The notes: generated from the sequence alone by a model not told the origin. A stretch of DNA of 59,804 nt from Actinoplanes palleronii (GCF_016862315.1 NZ_BOMS01000107.1:1-59804), one strand, 5' to 3'; positions 49,878-59,299 are shown, numbered from the stretch's first letter. Program-made: numbers and translations.

Positions 49878-51170
49878 CTATCCCGCCACGTAGACGTCGC
49901 CGTCGGCCACCGTCACCTCCCGCGCGCTGCTGGCGCCGGTGAGCAGCAGGCGGGCCGGCCGGTGGTGCCCGGCGATCACCTCGATCCGCTGGATCGGCTG
50001 CGGGGTGGCAAGCGTCGACTCCCGGCGCCAGGGCAGCCCGGGCACCAGCCGGTAGGTGTCGACACCGGTCGCCGCCGGGTCCGGCGTGGCATGGACACGC
50101 CAGGAGACGTCGTCGGCCGGTTCCATGTCGCGGACCCGGGCGCCGGTGCCCAGCTCGGTCGCCCGCCAGCCGATGCCGGCCAGGTGCACGGCGCTGTGCG
50201 TGTGCACCCGGGCCTGCGCGTCCAGCTGCATCCACACCACGAACGGGGCGCGGCCGCCGAGCGTCGAACCGACCAGGCTGATGTAGTCCGGCGAACGGGG
50301 GTTGACGGTCTGCAGTTCGGTGGCCGCGACCTTCAGATACCGTTCCTGGTCGGCGTCGTCGACGCTGGTGCCCAGGTCACGCCCGGCGGCCGACCGGAAC
50401 CGCAGGTCGGCCGGGGAGAACGTGGCGTAGTAGACGTTGCGGTGGTATCGGTCGTGCAGGTGACCTTCCGGCCCGCCGCCGGCCAGCGTCCACACCATCG
50501 CGATCCGGTCGCCCTCCACGCGGATCTGACCGAGATAGATCTCGTTCATGTTGTCCGCGCGGTTCAGCGGCGCGATGCACCAGCGGTCGCCGGTGAGCGC
50601 CGTGGAGCTCTGCCAGCTGAGCCCGTCGTCGGTGGAGCGGACGTACTTCATCGGCCGGGTGTCAGTGGGAAAAGCCGGGTCGAAGTCGCCGGCCGTCTCG
50701 CGGATGAACACGAAGATGTCGCCGGTCGACGTCTTCACCGGCATCGGATATGTCGCGCCGAGACCCTCCGGGATGATCGTGTCGGTCCAGGTCCCGGCGA
50801 TCGAGTGCGGCTCGGGCGAGCGGGCCACCCACAGTTCCCGGTTGTGCAGGCCGCGGAAGACCAGCAGGTGACCGTCGTCGGCCTGGATCAGCGTCGGATA
50901 GTTGTGCGAGTCGTTGTCACCGCCGGCCACCCGCACCGGCGCCGACCAGACCGCGAGCCTGTGGTCGTACTCCTGCACGTAGTTGTCCTCCTGGAACCCG
51001 CCCCAGGAGATGAAGGTCTTCCCGGCGCGCGGGTCGTGCACGCCACCGGCGACCGGCCGCCGATCAGTGCGGGCCGCCGACGCGGCAGCCACGGTGGTCA
51101 AGGCCGGCTTCGAGGAGGGCAGAGGAACAAAGGGCACAAGACCCAACCCCAACACGGTACGACGATTCAC
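49878..51170 (-). CDS. BNR-repeat protein, exported
   Basis: A 430-residue protein with a probable Tat or Sec signal (MNRRTVLGLGLVPFVPLP) and a beta-propeller type sequence. VRSTDDGLSWQ near residue 175 is an Asp-box-like element; SHNYPTLIQADDGHLLVFRG is typical of the BNR_4 group found among lyases and glycosidases acting on uronates. The start overlaps the GH79 stop by four bases. It is the last gene of the uronate-glycan operon and probably acts on, or binds, the same polysaccharide outside the cell. Confidence 0.78.
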   Translation of the reverse strand: MNRRTVLGLGLVPFVPLPSSKPALTTVAAASAARTDRRPVAGGVHDPRAGKTFISWGGFQEDNYVQEYDHRLAVWSAPVRVAGGDNDSHNYPTLIQADDGHLLVFRGLHNRELWVARSPEPHSIAGTWTDTIIPEGLGATYPMPVKTSTGDIFVFIRETAGDFDPAFPTDTRPMKYVRSTDDGLSWQSSTALTGDRWCIAPLNRADNMNEIYLGQIRVEGDRIAMVWTLAGGGPEGHLHDRYHRNVYYATFSPADLRFRSAAGRDLGTSVDDADQERYLKVAATELQTVNPRSPDYISLVGSTLGGRAPFVVWMQLDAQARVHTHSAVHLAGIGWRATELGTGARVRDMEPADDVSWRVHATPDPAATGVDTYRLVPGLPWRRESTLATPQPIQRIEVIAGHHRPARLLLTGASSAREVTVADGDVYVAG

Positions 51171-52597
51171 AGCGTCACCACGACCGCGCTCGCCGCGCTC
51201 ACGGTCAGGGTCAGCTTCCCGCCGGTGACCCGCGCCGAGGACGGGGCCGGAGAGAACCGGCCGGCGCCGTCGACGGTCACGCCCTGCACCGCCGTCGACT
51301 CCTGGTCCAGCCCGGCACCGGTCATCGCCAGCACCGACGCCAGCCGATTCCGGCCACCGACCGCCAGGGTCACGTCGACCGGCGCCCCGTCCTTGTGGAC
51401 CAGCGCGATCCGGGTGCGCCCGTCGTCGCCCTGCACCGCGTACACCGAAAGGTTCTGGGTCGTGTCGGTCGTGACCGGCAGGAACCGTCCCGGACCCATC
51501 TGCCTGGCCATCCAGATGCCGTAATAGATCGGCATGACTCGGTACTGCTGGGCCAGCTCATAGGCGGTGCTGGACGCGCAGATCGGGGTGTAGCGCTGGA
51601 ACTTGCCGTTCCAGATCGGGGCGTTGCAGACGCCGAGCCCGCCGTGCACGTTGATCCCGGCCATCCCGGCCTGCGCCATCGACAGTCCGTAATCGATCAC
51701 CCAGAGCGCGGACGCGTACTTGTTGCTGACGCCGTCGACACCGCCGCTGTACGCCGAGTTGGCCTCGTCGACCCGCATCGGCAGGCCAGTGGCAGTGGCC
51801 GCGGCCAGGTTGCCGGCGACCGCGGTGAGCTGCGAGGTGATCTGCGCGGCCGACAGCATCCGGTTGATGGTGAGGTCCGGGCCGGACGCGTACTGATGGA
51901 CGGTCAGCATCGCCATCCGATCGTGCTCGTCGGCCGCGAGCGAGGACGCCCAGGACGACGACGTGCCCGCGGTGTCCGGTCCGGCGATCCGGTGGTGGCC
52001 GACCACGTCCGCGCAGGCCGCCCAGTCCGCGTGGTACTGCGGATAGGCGTAGCCGGGCGGGCGTAACGCCTTGCCCTCCCACTGGTCCGGTTCGTTGCCG
52101 CACTCGACCGCGACCAGGCGCTTGCCGAGGACCTGATCCATCGTCCGGACCTGATCAGCGACGAGCGCCGGGTCCCAGCGGCCGACGTTGACGCCGACCT
52201 CGGCCTTCCAGCCGGTGGCGTCGAGCAGCCCGCGCAGCCGTTTGATGTCGGCCGGGGTGACGATGTCCTGCACCCAGTCCGGTTTGGGGTCGGGTGGCGA
52301 CTGCCCGGCCGGCAGCCAGAGCGTGTCGCGGTCCAGGGTGTTGCCGCCGATCCGCAGGTTGCTGGCGCCGAGCGTGCGCATCAGCTGGGCCATGTTGCCG
52401 CGGGCCGGGTCGAGGTTGCCGAGGCCGAGTTCGCGCATCTCGAACGACAGGCCGACCGCGTCGGCGGCGAGCCGCCCGGCCGGGTGCACGGTGTCGACGG
52501 TGACGGTGGTGGTGGCGGCTTGTGCCGGGACCGGCAGGGCGAGGATGACCAGGAAGGCGGCGAGTGCCGCGGCTTTTCCAAGCACAGTGGACTCCAT
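51167..52597 (-). CDS. Secreted GH79-type beta-glucuronidase
   Basis: A 476-residue protein with a Sec signal (AALAAFLVILALPVPAQA) and a GH79 catalytic domain. The acid/base is in VECGNEPDQW near residue 170 and the nucleophile in RVDEANSAYSGG near 275. The C-terminal beta domain matches the GH79 C-terminal region. It should release glucuronic acid from plant or microbial glycans. The ATG at 52597 overlaps the stop of the upstream gene by one base. Confidence 0.82.
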   Translation of the reverse strand: MESTVLGKAAALAAFLVILALPVPAQAATTTVTVDTVHPAGRLAADAVGLSFEMRELGLGNLDPARGNMAQLMRTLGASNLRIGGNTLDRDTLWLPAGQSPPDPKPDWVQDIVTPADIKRLRGLLDATGWKAEVGVNVGRWDPALVADQVRTMDQVLGKRLVAVECGNEPDQWEGKALRPPGYAYPQYHADWAACADVVGHHRIAGPDTAGTSSSWASSLAADEHDRMAMLTVHQYASGPDLTINRMLSAAQITSQLTAVAGNLAAATATGLPMRVDEANSAYSGGVDGVSNKYASALWVIDYGLSMAQAGMAGINVHGGLGVCNAPIWNGKFQRYTPICASSTAYELAQQYRVMPIYYGIWMARQMGPGRFLPVTTDTTQNLSVYAVQGDDGRTRIALVHKDGAPVDVTLAVGGRNRLASVLAMTGAGLDQESTAVQGVTVDGAGRFSPAPSSARVTGGKLTLTVSAASAVVVTL

Positions 52598-53646
52598 CAA
52601 AGAGTGAAGAGATCCTGACGCCAGGCGGGAGCGAGGCCCAGGTGGTAGAGGCTCAGCCGGCTCGCGCCGGCGGCCTGGAGCGCTGTCACGTGCGGCCCGA
52701 CCGCGTCGGGTTCCATCGGGTGCAGCAGGGTGACGTACGCGTCGACCGGTTTCCCGTGCTCGGCGGCCGCGCGCACCAGTTGTTCGGAGCCGACCGGCCA
52801 GCACGGCACGAGCAGCGCGTCCACCTCGGCGACCGCGGTGGCGGTCAGTCCCGGCGACGGTCCGGTCGCCCACGGGTCGGGGTGCGCGTGCAGCGTGACC
52901 GGCAGATCACCCAGCCCGGCGAGCACCTGCGCGCGCAGCAGGTCGGTGTTCCGGTGCCGCACCCCGAGCAGCACGGCTAGGACCTCGTCGGACGGGTTCC
53001 CGGCCCGCAGCGCCGCGGCCACCGATGCCGGGTCGAGCCCCTGCGCCACCCACCCCCGTCGGCAGGCGGTGCAGCAGCAGATCGACAGCAGTCGCGCCTC
53101 GGCCGGTGTCCAGGCGCCGTCGGTCTTCTCGTGGTGTCCGAGATGGTTCACGCCCAGCTGGCCGCACGCCTCGAGCGAGACACCGTCGAGGTCCAGGTCG
53201 AGGACCGCCTCGGCGGCGAGCGTGGCGGCGTAGTCGCGGACTTCCGGATGGGCGGGGCACAGGGCGTACGGATAAGGCTCTCCGAAGCAGTTGACCACCG
53301 CGACGTCCGGTCGTGCCGTGCCCAGCCGGGTGTTGTGCGTCAGTACGATCCACGCGCTCACCTGGCGCCCGGCCCGCTTCAGCAACCGCGCCGCGGTCCC
53401 GAACGCGTCGGCGTGCGACACCCAGTTCGGCGCGAGCGGCCGCAGCTGCCGTCCCTCCCAGGCCGGCGAACGGACCGGGCGGTAGAGCGCCGCCCACCGC
53501 GCGTCGACGATCCGGCGCGCGGGGTGCAGCGGGGTCGCGGCCCGCGTCGAGTGGTAGGCGGCGGCCAAAGTCACCCGCTGCGGCGCCCGGTCCAGGAACC
53601 CGGGATCCCCGAGCACATCCCACGGAAAAGCGTGCCCGCTCACCAT
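52597..53646 (-). CDS. Conserved-looking protein of unknown function in the uronate operon
   Basis: A 349-residue protein with no signal peptide. The pattern of hydrophobic strands and charged loops (ARWAALYRPVRS; VSAWIVLTHN; VVNCFGEPYPYALCPAHPEV; DLDLDGVSLEACGQLGVNHL) suggests a TIM-barrel, perhaps glycosidase-like. A cysteine cluster (SICCCTACRRGW) near residue 190 could bind metal. I do not recognise the family. ATG at 53646 (or the adjacent GTG at 53643) overlaps the upstream stop, so it belongs to the operon and probably handles a sugar product. Confidence 0.7.
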   Translation of the reverse strand: MVSGHAFPWDVLGDPGFLDRAPQRVTLAAAYHSTRAATPLHPARRIVDARWAALYRPVRSPAWEGRQLRPLAPNWVSHADAFGTAARLLKRAGRQVSAWIVLTHNTRLGTARPDVAVVNCFGEPYPYALCPAHPEVRDYAATLAAEAVLDLDLDGVSLEACGQLGVNHLGHHEKTDGAWTPAEARLLSICCCTACRRGWVAQGLDPASVAAALRAGNPSDEVLAVLLGVRHRNTDLLRAQVLAGLGDLPVTLHAHPDPWATGPSPGLTATAVAEVDALLVPCWPVGSEQLVRAAAEHGKPVDAYVTLLHPMEPDAVGPHVTALQAAGASRLSLYHLGLAPAWRQDLFTL

Positions 53647-54881
53647 CGCGGCCGCAGCTTCACGTAGTCCGGCTCGAAGCTCTGCCGATACGCGGTGTCG
53701 TCGCGTTCCCGGATCCCGCAGCGCCACCAGTTGTCGTGCAGCTCGGCCAGCTTGTCCTCGTCGAGCGTCACCCCCAGCCCCGGGGTGTCCGGCACGGTCG
53801 CCGCTCCCCCACTGATCACCAGCGGATCGCTGACCACGTCCACCCCGGACTGCCACGGCGTGTGGGTGTCCACCGCGTAGGTCAGCTGTGGTGTCGCCGC
53901 GGCGAGGTGGACCATGGCGGCCAGGCTGATCCCGAGGTGGCTGTTGGAATGCATCGAGACGCCGATCCCCCAGGTGCGGCAGATCGCGGCGAGTTCCACG
54001 CAGGCGCGCAGCCCACCCCAGTAGTGGTGGTCGGCGAGCACGATCTGCACCGAGCCACGCTCGATCGCCTCGGGCAGGTCGGCGAACGCGACCACGCACA
54101 TGTTGGTCGCCAGGGGCATCGGGGCGAGCGCGGCCACCTCGGCCATCCCGGCCAGCCCGCCGGTCGGGTCCTCCAGGTATTCCAGCAGGCCCTCGGTCTG
54201 CTCGGCCACCTTGATCGAGGTCTCCGGGGTCCACGCGGCGTTCGGGTCGAGGCGCAGCGGCAGGCCGGGGAACGCGTCGCGCAGTGCCCGGATCGCGGCG
54301 ATCTCCTCGTCGGGCGGGAACACCCCGCCCTTGAGTTTGATCGACTCGAAGCCGTACTGGTCGATCATGGTGCGGGCCTGGGCGACGATCCCGGCCGGGT
54401 CGAGTGCGGGTCCCCAGTCGTCGGTGCCGGCCCACTTGTAGAAGAGGTAGGCGGAGAACGGGACGCGGTCACGGACCTTGCCGCCGAGCAGGTCGTGGAT
54501 CGGCCGGCCGATCGCCTGTCCTTGCAGGTCGAGCAGCGCGACTTCGAACGGCGAGACGACTCGGGCCAGGGTCTTGGCGGCGGTGGAGTCGCCGGTGAGC
54601 CCATGGCGATCCGGGGCGTCGGCGTCACCAAGAGCGACCCCGATTTTCCGTACAAGTCCTGCTAAATCAAAAATATCCAGGTTTTTGATAGCAGAAGCGG
54701 CTCGGGTCAGGAGCGCCACATGCGGAGCGTCGCCGTAGGTCTCCCCCAGCCCGACCGCCCCATCGGCGCTGCGGACCTGGATGATCGCGCGCAGCGCCCA
54801 CGGCTGGTGCACGCCCGCGGAGTTCAGCAACGGCGGGTCAGGGAACGCGACCGGGGTCACGGTCACTTCGCTGACTTTCAT
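53640..54881 (-). CDS. Enolase-superfamily dehydratase, glucarate dehydratase-like
   Basis: A 413-residue member of the glucarate dehydratase branch. Key segments are the catalytic lysine in SIKLKGGVFPPDEE near residue 188, metal ligands in RLDPNAAW near 215 and YLEDPTGG near 240, and the histidine motif SMHSNSHLGISLA near 315. It removes water from an aldarate or similar acid sugar. The start overlaps the permease stop by four bases. With GH79 and the transporter it supports a uronate/aldarate catabolic operon, although no uronate dehydrogenase gene is present. Confidence 0.85.
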   Translation of the reverse strand: MKVSEVTVTPVAFPDPPLLNSAGVHQPWALRAIIQVRSADGAVGLGETYGDAPHVALLTRAASAIKNLDIFDLAGLVRKIGVALGDADAPDRHGLTGDSTAAKTLARVVSPFEVALLDLQGQAIGRPIHDLLGGKVRDRVPFSAYLFYKWAGTDDWGPALDPAGIVAQARTMIDQYGFESIKLKGGVFPPDEEIAAIRALRDAFPGLPLRLDPNAAWTPETSIKVAEQTEGLLEYLEDPTGGLAGMAEVAALAPMPLATNMCVVAFADLPEAIERGSVQIVLADHHYWGGLRACVELAAICRTWGIGVSMHSNSHLGISLAAMVHLAAATPQLTYAVDTHTPWQSGVDVVSDPLVISGGAATVPDTPGLGVTLDEDKLAELHDNWWRCGIRERDDTAYRQSFEPDYVKLRPRW

Positions 54882-55741
54882 CCTTTGATCGCTCCCGAGG
54901 TCAGACCGCGCATGAACTGGCGCTGCAAGGCGAGGAAAACCACGACGGAGGGCAGCAGGGCGAGCAGCGCCGACGCGATCAGCACCCCGGTGCCCACCTG
55001 CTCGTCGGCGCGCAGGCTGCGCAACGCCAGCGCCAGGGTGAACTGCTTCGCGTCCTGGGCGACGAGCAGCGGCAGGATGTACTGGTCCCAGATCATCGTG
55101 AAGCCGAAGATGCCCAGCACGCCGAGCGCCGGTCGGCACACCGGCAGGATCACCGACCAGAAGATCCGCAGGTCACCGGCCCCGTCGATCCGGGCCGCCT
55201 CCTCCAGCTCGATCGGCACGTCGCGCATGAACTCGGTCATCACCAGGATCGCGAACGCCCACGCGCCGACCGGCACGATCATGCCGGCCAGGCTGCCGAT
55301 CAGGTTGACGTGCAGGACCGGCACGTCCGCGAGGACCAGCGACAACGGGATGGCCAGGATTTCTTCCGGCAGCATCATGGTCGAGAGAATCAGGAACAGC
55401 ACTATGCGTACGCCGGGGAATTGCTTGCGGGCCAGCGCGTACGCGGCGGTGACGCTCACCGCGATCTGGAGCAGCAGCCCGCCACCGACCACGACCAGCG
55501 AGTTCGCCAGGTAGCGCAGCACGCCCTGGTCGAACGCCGTGCGGAAGTTGTCGAGGGTCAGGTCGTGCGGGATCAGGGTGAGCTTCGTCGGATCGGTGAC
55601 CCGGCCGAACGCGCTGACCAGCAATGCCAGCAGCGGCCCGGCGAAGACGAAGACCACCAGCGCGTACAGCGCGACCTTGACGATCCGGCCGAGCGGGCCA
55701 CGGATCGCACCGAGCCCCAACGCAGTGTCGAGTTGTCTCAT
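54878..55741 (-). CDS. Carbohydrate ABC transporter permease (MalG type)
   Basis: A 287-residue permease with six predicted helices. The cytoplasmic EAA loop is present (ELEEAARIDGAGDLRIFWSV) near residue 185, with the typical LPVCRPAL after it. It overlaps the first permease gene by four bases. The cognate ATPase is not encoded here; actinobacteria often use a shared MsiK-type ATPase. Confidence 0.92.
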   Translation of the reverse strand: MRQLDTALGLGAIRGPLGRIVKVALYALVVFVFAGPLLALLVSAFGRVTDPTKLTLIPHDLTLDNFRTAFDQGVLRYLANSLVVVGGGLLLQIAVSVTAAYALARKQFPGVRIVLFLILSTMMLPEEILAIPLSLVLADVPVLHVNLIGSLAGMIVPVGAWAFAILVMTEFMRDVPIELEEAARIDGAGDLRIFWSVILPVCRPALGVLGIFGFTMIWDQYILPLLVAQDAKQFTLALALRSLRADEQVGTGVLIASALLALLPSVVVFLALQRQFMRGLTSGAIKG

Positions 55742-56661
55742 GAACGTCGCCTCAGCATCTGTGTCAGAACCGTGAGCGCGATCGTGGCGACCAGCAGCAG
55801 CATCGAGCCGGCTGACGCGATACCCAGCTCGTTGCGTTCCAGCCCGAGCTTGTAGACCAGCGTCATCACCACCTCGGTGGAGCCGTTCGGGCCGCCGTTG
55901 GTGAGCAGGAAGATCTCGGTGAACACCCGGAGCCCGCGGATCGCGGCGAGCGTGACGACGATGCCGAAGACCGGCCGCATCGCCGGGAACGCCACGTGCC
56001 AGAGCCGGCGCAACGGTCCCGCGCCGTCGGCGGCCGCCGCCTCATAGAGCGTGCGATCGACACCCGCCAATCCGGCAATAAAGATCATCATGTCGTACGG
56101 GGCGCCGCGCCAGATCCCGACCGCCATCACCGACCACAGTGACGTGTGCGGCGAGTCGAGATACTGCCCCGGGCCGAGTCCGATCCAGCCCAGCACCACG
56201 TTGAGCGCGCCGTCCGGGGCCGGGTAGTAGATGACCCGCCACAGCGCGGCGACCACGGCCATCGCGGTGACCGTCGGCAGGAAGACCGCGGTCCGTACGA
56301 ACCACAGGTGCCGGGCGGTGCCCTCGAGCAGCAGGGCCAACGCCAGGCCGATGACCAGGGAGCCGAGGGTCTCGCCGAGCGCGAGCACGAGCGTGTGCCC
56401 GGCGGCCGCCCGGAACGCCTCGTCACCGAGCACGGTCCGGTAGTTGTCCAGCCCGACCCAGCGGTCGCCGAGGTAGGGCCGGACCTCGTGGAAGCTCATG
56501 CTGATCGCCCGGGCCATCGGCACGAACTTGAACAGCCCAAAAATGATCAGCGCGGGCGCGAGCCAGAGCCACGCGCTCGCATGTCTTGACCAGTGCTTTC
56601 CTGGCCTTTTCTGCGGCGGCGCGCGCTTCTTCTCCGGCGGCGCGGCCAGCGTGGCCGTCAC
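55738..56661 (-). CDS. Carbohydrate ABC transporter permease (MalF type)
   Basis: A 307-residue permease with a basic N-terminus and six helices. The EAA loop reads LYEAAAADGAGPLRRLWHVA near residue 205. GTG at 56661 is the start; it lies inside a 32-base direct repeat that duplicates the end of the binding-protein gene, which probably once gave a GTGA overlap. It pairs with the MalG-type permease and the lipoprotein. Confidence 0.92.
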   Translation of the reverse strand: MTATLAAPPEKKRAPPQKRPGKHWSRHASAWLWLAPALIIFGLFKFVPMARAISMSFHEVRPYLGDRWVGLDNYRTVLGDEAFRAAAGHTLVLALGETLGSLVIGLALALLLEGTARHLWFVRTAVFLPTVTAMAVVAALWRVIYYPAPDGALNVVLGWIGLGPGQYLDSPHTSLWSVMAVGIWRGAPYDMMIFIAGLAGVDRTLYEAAAADGAGPLRRLWHVAFPAMRPVFGIVVTLAAIRGLRVFTEIFLLTNGGPNGSTEVVMTLVYKLGLERNELGIASAGSMLLLVATIALTVLTQMLRRRS

Positions 56662-56729
56662 GCCTTCGCTCCCTGCTTGGTCAACTCGCCGCCGCCGGTC
56701 ACGCCTTCGCTCCCTGCTTGGTCAGCTCG
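56657..56729. repeat. 32-bp direct repeat, period 41 bp, at the binding protein/permease junction
   Basis: Copies at 56657-56688 and 56698-56729 begin GTCACGCCTTCGCTCCC and differ at one base. One copy encodes the last residues and stop of the binding protein; the other carries the GTG start and ribosome site of the permease. A tandem duplication has pulled apart two genes that used to overlap. Confidence 0.85.
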
Positions 56730-58021
56730 TCGGTGAACGTCTGGGCCAGCTTGTCGAGCGCGGTCTTCGGGTCGGCAGCACAGTCGGCGACCAGGCCGTT
56801 CAGGGTGTCGGCGGCGGACTGCCGGAACGGGGTCCAGTCCGGCACCACCGGGACGTAGCGGGCGCCGTCCTGGTAGATCCCGGCGAACAGCTGCCAGCGG
56901 GTGTCCTTGCGGACCGCGGCCGTGTCCACCTTGCTGTTCACCGGCAGGCGCACCACGTTGCCGTCGGTGTCACCGGCCATGCCGAGCGTCTGACCGTCGA
57001 CCGACGTGGCGTACTCGGCGAACCTGGTCTGCCCGTCCGGGTTGGCCGACCCGGCCATCAGGTAGACGTTCTCGCCCTCGGCCAGCGAGACGCTCTTGCC
57101 GCCGGGGCCGGGCGGCAGCGCCACGACCTCGTACTTGTCCTTACCGAGGTTCTTATCAAAACGCGCCATATTGTACGGACCGGTCAGATAGATCCCGCCC
57201 TTCCCGGTCTCGAACAGCGGGTGCGCCTGGGTGGTCTCGGCGGTCACCGAGCCCGGCACCACGCTCTTGTCGGTGCAGAACTGCTTGGTCAGCTCCTGCA
57301 CCGCCGCGAGGGACTGCGGGTTGTTGATCGCCGGGGTGAACTTGCCGTCCGCCCCGGTCAGGAAGTCGCCGCCGGCCGACCAGAGCAGGCTCGCGAAGTA
57401 CCAGGAGGTGTAGCCGCGCTTGGTGGAGGCCGGGATGACGTAGCCGTACGTGTCGGGTTTGCCGTTGCCGTCCGGGTCGCCGGCGGTGAACGCCTTGGCG
57501 AGCGCGTCCATGTCGGCCCAGGTCTTCGGGGTCTGCAGGCCGAGCTTCTCGCGCCAGTCCTTGCGAACGAACAGCGCGAACGACTGCGCCGAGAACGGCA
57601 CTCCGTAGATCTTGCCGTCCGCACCGGTCGCGGCCTGCCAGGACGACGGCGTGAGGTCGGCCTGCCCGGCCAGCGTGGCCCGGTCCACCTCGCGGACCAG
57701 GCCCTGCTTGACCAGGCCACCGAGCCGGTCGGTGTCGTTGATGACGATGTCCGGCAGCTTCTTCTGCGCGGCCGCCTGCTGCAGCTTCGTCTCGAAGTCG
57801 TCGAACAGCGCGGTCACCTTGGCGGGCACCCCGGTCTTGGCGGTGAACGCGGCGGCGAGCTGCTGGTCGGTCTTCTCGGTGTTCGAGCCGGGCGGCTTGC
57901 GGACCCAGATCTGCAGCTCGGCCTTGGCGTCGGTGGCCGGCTTGTCGCCACCGCAGGCCACCAGGCAGCCGGCCGCGACGGCCGCGGTCACCGCCACCGC
58001 GAGCACTCTTCTACCAGCCAC
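56699..58021 (-). CDS. Sugar-binding lipoprotein of an ABC transporter
   Basis: A 440-residue extracellular solute-binding protein (family 1) with a lipoprotein signal; the lipobox LVAC places the acylated cysteine near residue 23. Family segments are DIVINDTDRLGGLV, YGVPFSAQSFALFVRKDW and ETGKGGIYLTGPYNMA. GTG at 58021 follows AGGGGG. It is the first gene of the seven-gene minus-strand operon that ends with the BNR protein and presumably captures the uronate oligosaccharide. Confidence 0.93.
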   Translation of the reverse strand: MAGRRVLAVAVTAAVAAGCLVACGGDKPATDAKAELQIWVRKPPGSNTEKTDQQLAAAFTAKTGVPAKVTALFDDFETKLQQAAAQKKLPDIVINDTDRLGGLVKQGLVREVDRATLAGQADLTPSSWQAATGADGKIYGVPFSAQSFALFVRKDWREKLGLQTPKTWADMDALAKAFTAGDPDGNGKPDTYGYVIPASTKRGYTSWYFASLLWSAGGDFLTGADGKFTPAINNPQSLAAVQELTKQFCTDKSVVPGSVTAETTQAHPLFETGKGGIYLTGPYNMARFDKNLGKDKYEVVALPPGPGGKSVSLAEGENVYLMAGSANPDGQTRFAEYATSVDGQTLGMAGDTDGNVVRLPVNSKVDTAAVRKDTRWQLFAGIYQDGARYVPVVPDWTPFRQSAADTLNGLVADCAADPKTALDKLAQTFTDELTKQGAKA

Positions 58022-58147
58022 GTGCCTGCCCCCTGTCTACATATATGGACGCGTGTTTCGTCTGTGTCACGCGAGTAGGGACAAGCTAGCTGCCGGTATG
58101 ATGACCGTCAACACTCTGGAAACAAACCTTCGTGATGGTGGGTATCA
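58022..58147. promoter_or_regulatory. Divergent promoter region of the uronate operon and iclR-like gene
   Basis: A 126-base intergenic stretch. On the minus strand TGACAC followed after 18 bases by TATATG (within the palindrome CATATATG at 58040-58047) is a candidate promoter for the binding-protein gene. An IclR-type operator is expected here, but I see no long palindrome. Confidence 0.4.
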
Positions 58148-58945
58148 ATGCCGCAGGCGATTGAGGGATCAACGACGGCCAATGACGTCTCGCCGGTGAA
58201 ATCCGCCGAACGCACCGTGAAGATCCTGGAGACCCTCGCCGCGTCCCCGACCCGGCTCACCCTCTCCGAGCTGCAGGAACGCATGGGCTACCCGCGGTCG
58301 AGCCTGCACGCGCTGGTGCGCACGCTGCGTGAGCTCAAGTGGGTAGAGGCCGACGAGACCGGTTCGGCGTTCGGAGTGGGCCCGCACGCACTGCTCTCCG
58401 GCACGGCATACCTGGACCGCGACCCGGCCCTCCGGTTCGCCCAGGAGACCATCGAGGACCTGCGCGGCGAGGTCGGCTACACCATCCACTACGCCCGCCG
58501 CGACGACGCCCACGTGCTCTACCTGGCCAGCCGCGAGTCCCGCGACTCGGCCGGCCGGGTCTCCCGGGTCGGCCGCCGCCTCCCGGCCCACGTGACCGCG
58601 CTGGGCCAGGCCTTGCTGGCGGAGCTGACCGAGGCAGAGGTGGACGCTTTACTCCCGGCATCTTTGGCCGGCCTGCAGCCGAACAGCATCACCGACCACG
58701 CAGCGCTGCACGCGGAGCTGGAGGTGGTCCGCAAGCGGGGGTGGGCCTTCGAGCGCGAGCAGAACACCCCAGGCGTCGCGTGCGTCGCGGTAGCGGTCGG
58801 CTACCGCATCCCGGCCAGCGACGCGGTGTCCTGCTCCATGCCCGCCGACCGCGCGACCCCGGACCACGTCCAGGAGGTAGCCGACGCCATGACCCGCCAC
58901 GTGACGGCCTTGGCCCGGACCCTGCGCCACGAGGGCATCCGCTAA
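58148..58945 (+). CDS. IclR family transcriptional regulator
   Basis: A 265-residue regulator with an N-terminal winged helix (SAERTVKILETLAASPTRLT, then LQERMGYPRSSLHALVRTL) and a C-terminal IclR effector domain (GRRLPAHVTALGQALLAELT; REQNTPGVACVAVAV; ISCSMP-like SCSMPADR). It is divergent from the transporter operon and is the obvious local regulator, with a uronate or aldarate as likely effector (inference). Its stop overlaps the convergent gene at 58942 by four bases. Confidence 0.9.
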   Translation: MPQAIEGSTTANDVSPVKSAERTVKILETLAASPTRLTLSELQERMGYPRSSLHALVRTLRELKWVEADETGSAFGVGPHALLSGTAYLDRDPALRFAQETIEDLRGEVGYTIHYARRDDAHVLYLASRESRDSAGRVSRVGRRLPAHVTALGQALLAELTEAEVDALLPASLAGLQPNSITDHAALHAELEVVRKRGWAFEREQNTPGVACVAVAVGYRIPASDAVSCSMPADRATPDHVQEVADAMTRHVTALARTLRHEGIR

Positions 58946-59238
58946 CGCCCCGGCCAGCACCCCGAGTCCGCGGCAGGCGCCGGGCGCGGTATCTGGAACA
59001 GCCGGCCGTTCTCGTAGACGTCCTCGTGGTAGATCCGATCCGCCCAGAAGTCGGCGGTCTGGTGAAAGACCAGGCTGCCGGGGGCCAGCGGACCCTGCCC
59101 TCGCCAATGCCAGTTGATCCTGGCTATCGCCTCGGCCCGCTCGACCGGAAATCGCGCGACCATCTCGTCCACGATGTCCTGGAGCAGCTCCAACCCTTCG
59201 TCCGATGCTGGGCGAAGGAATCCAGACGCGTCACTCAC
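58942..59238 (-). CDS. Small protein of unknown function
   Basis: A 98-residue protein starting at a GTG with GAGGG upstream. It contains ELLQDIVDEMVARFPVERAE near residue 20, an aromatic centre (INWHWRGQG) and LVFHQTADFWADRIYHED. No family is recognised, but composition is protein-like. It may belong with the acidic protein on the other strand, from which it is divergent. Confidence 0.55.
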   Translation of the reverse strand: MSDASGFLRPASDEGLELLQDIVDEMVARFPVERAEAIARINWHWRGQGPLAPGSLVFHQTADFWADRIYHEDVYENGRLFQIPRPAPAADSGCWPGR

Positions 59239-59299
59239 GGCCGTGGCCCTCGATTCAGTCGCGCACCAGGTTGTCGCACCTGTCGTCCATGATGCGTGC

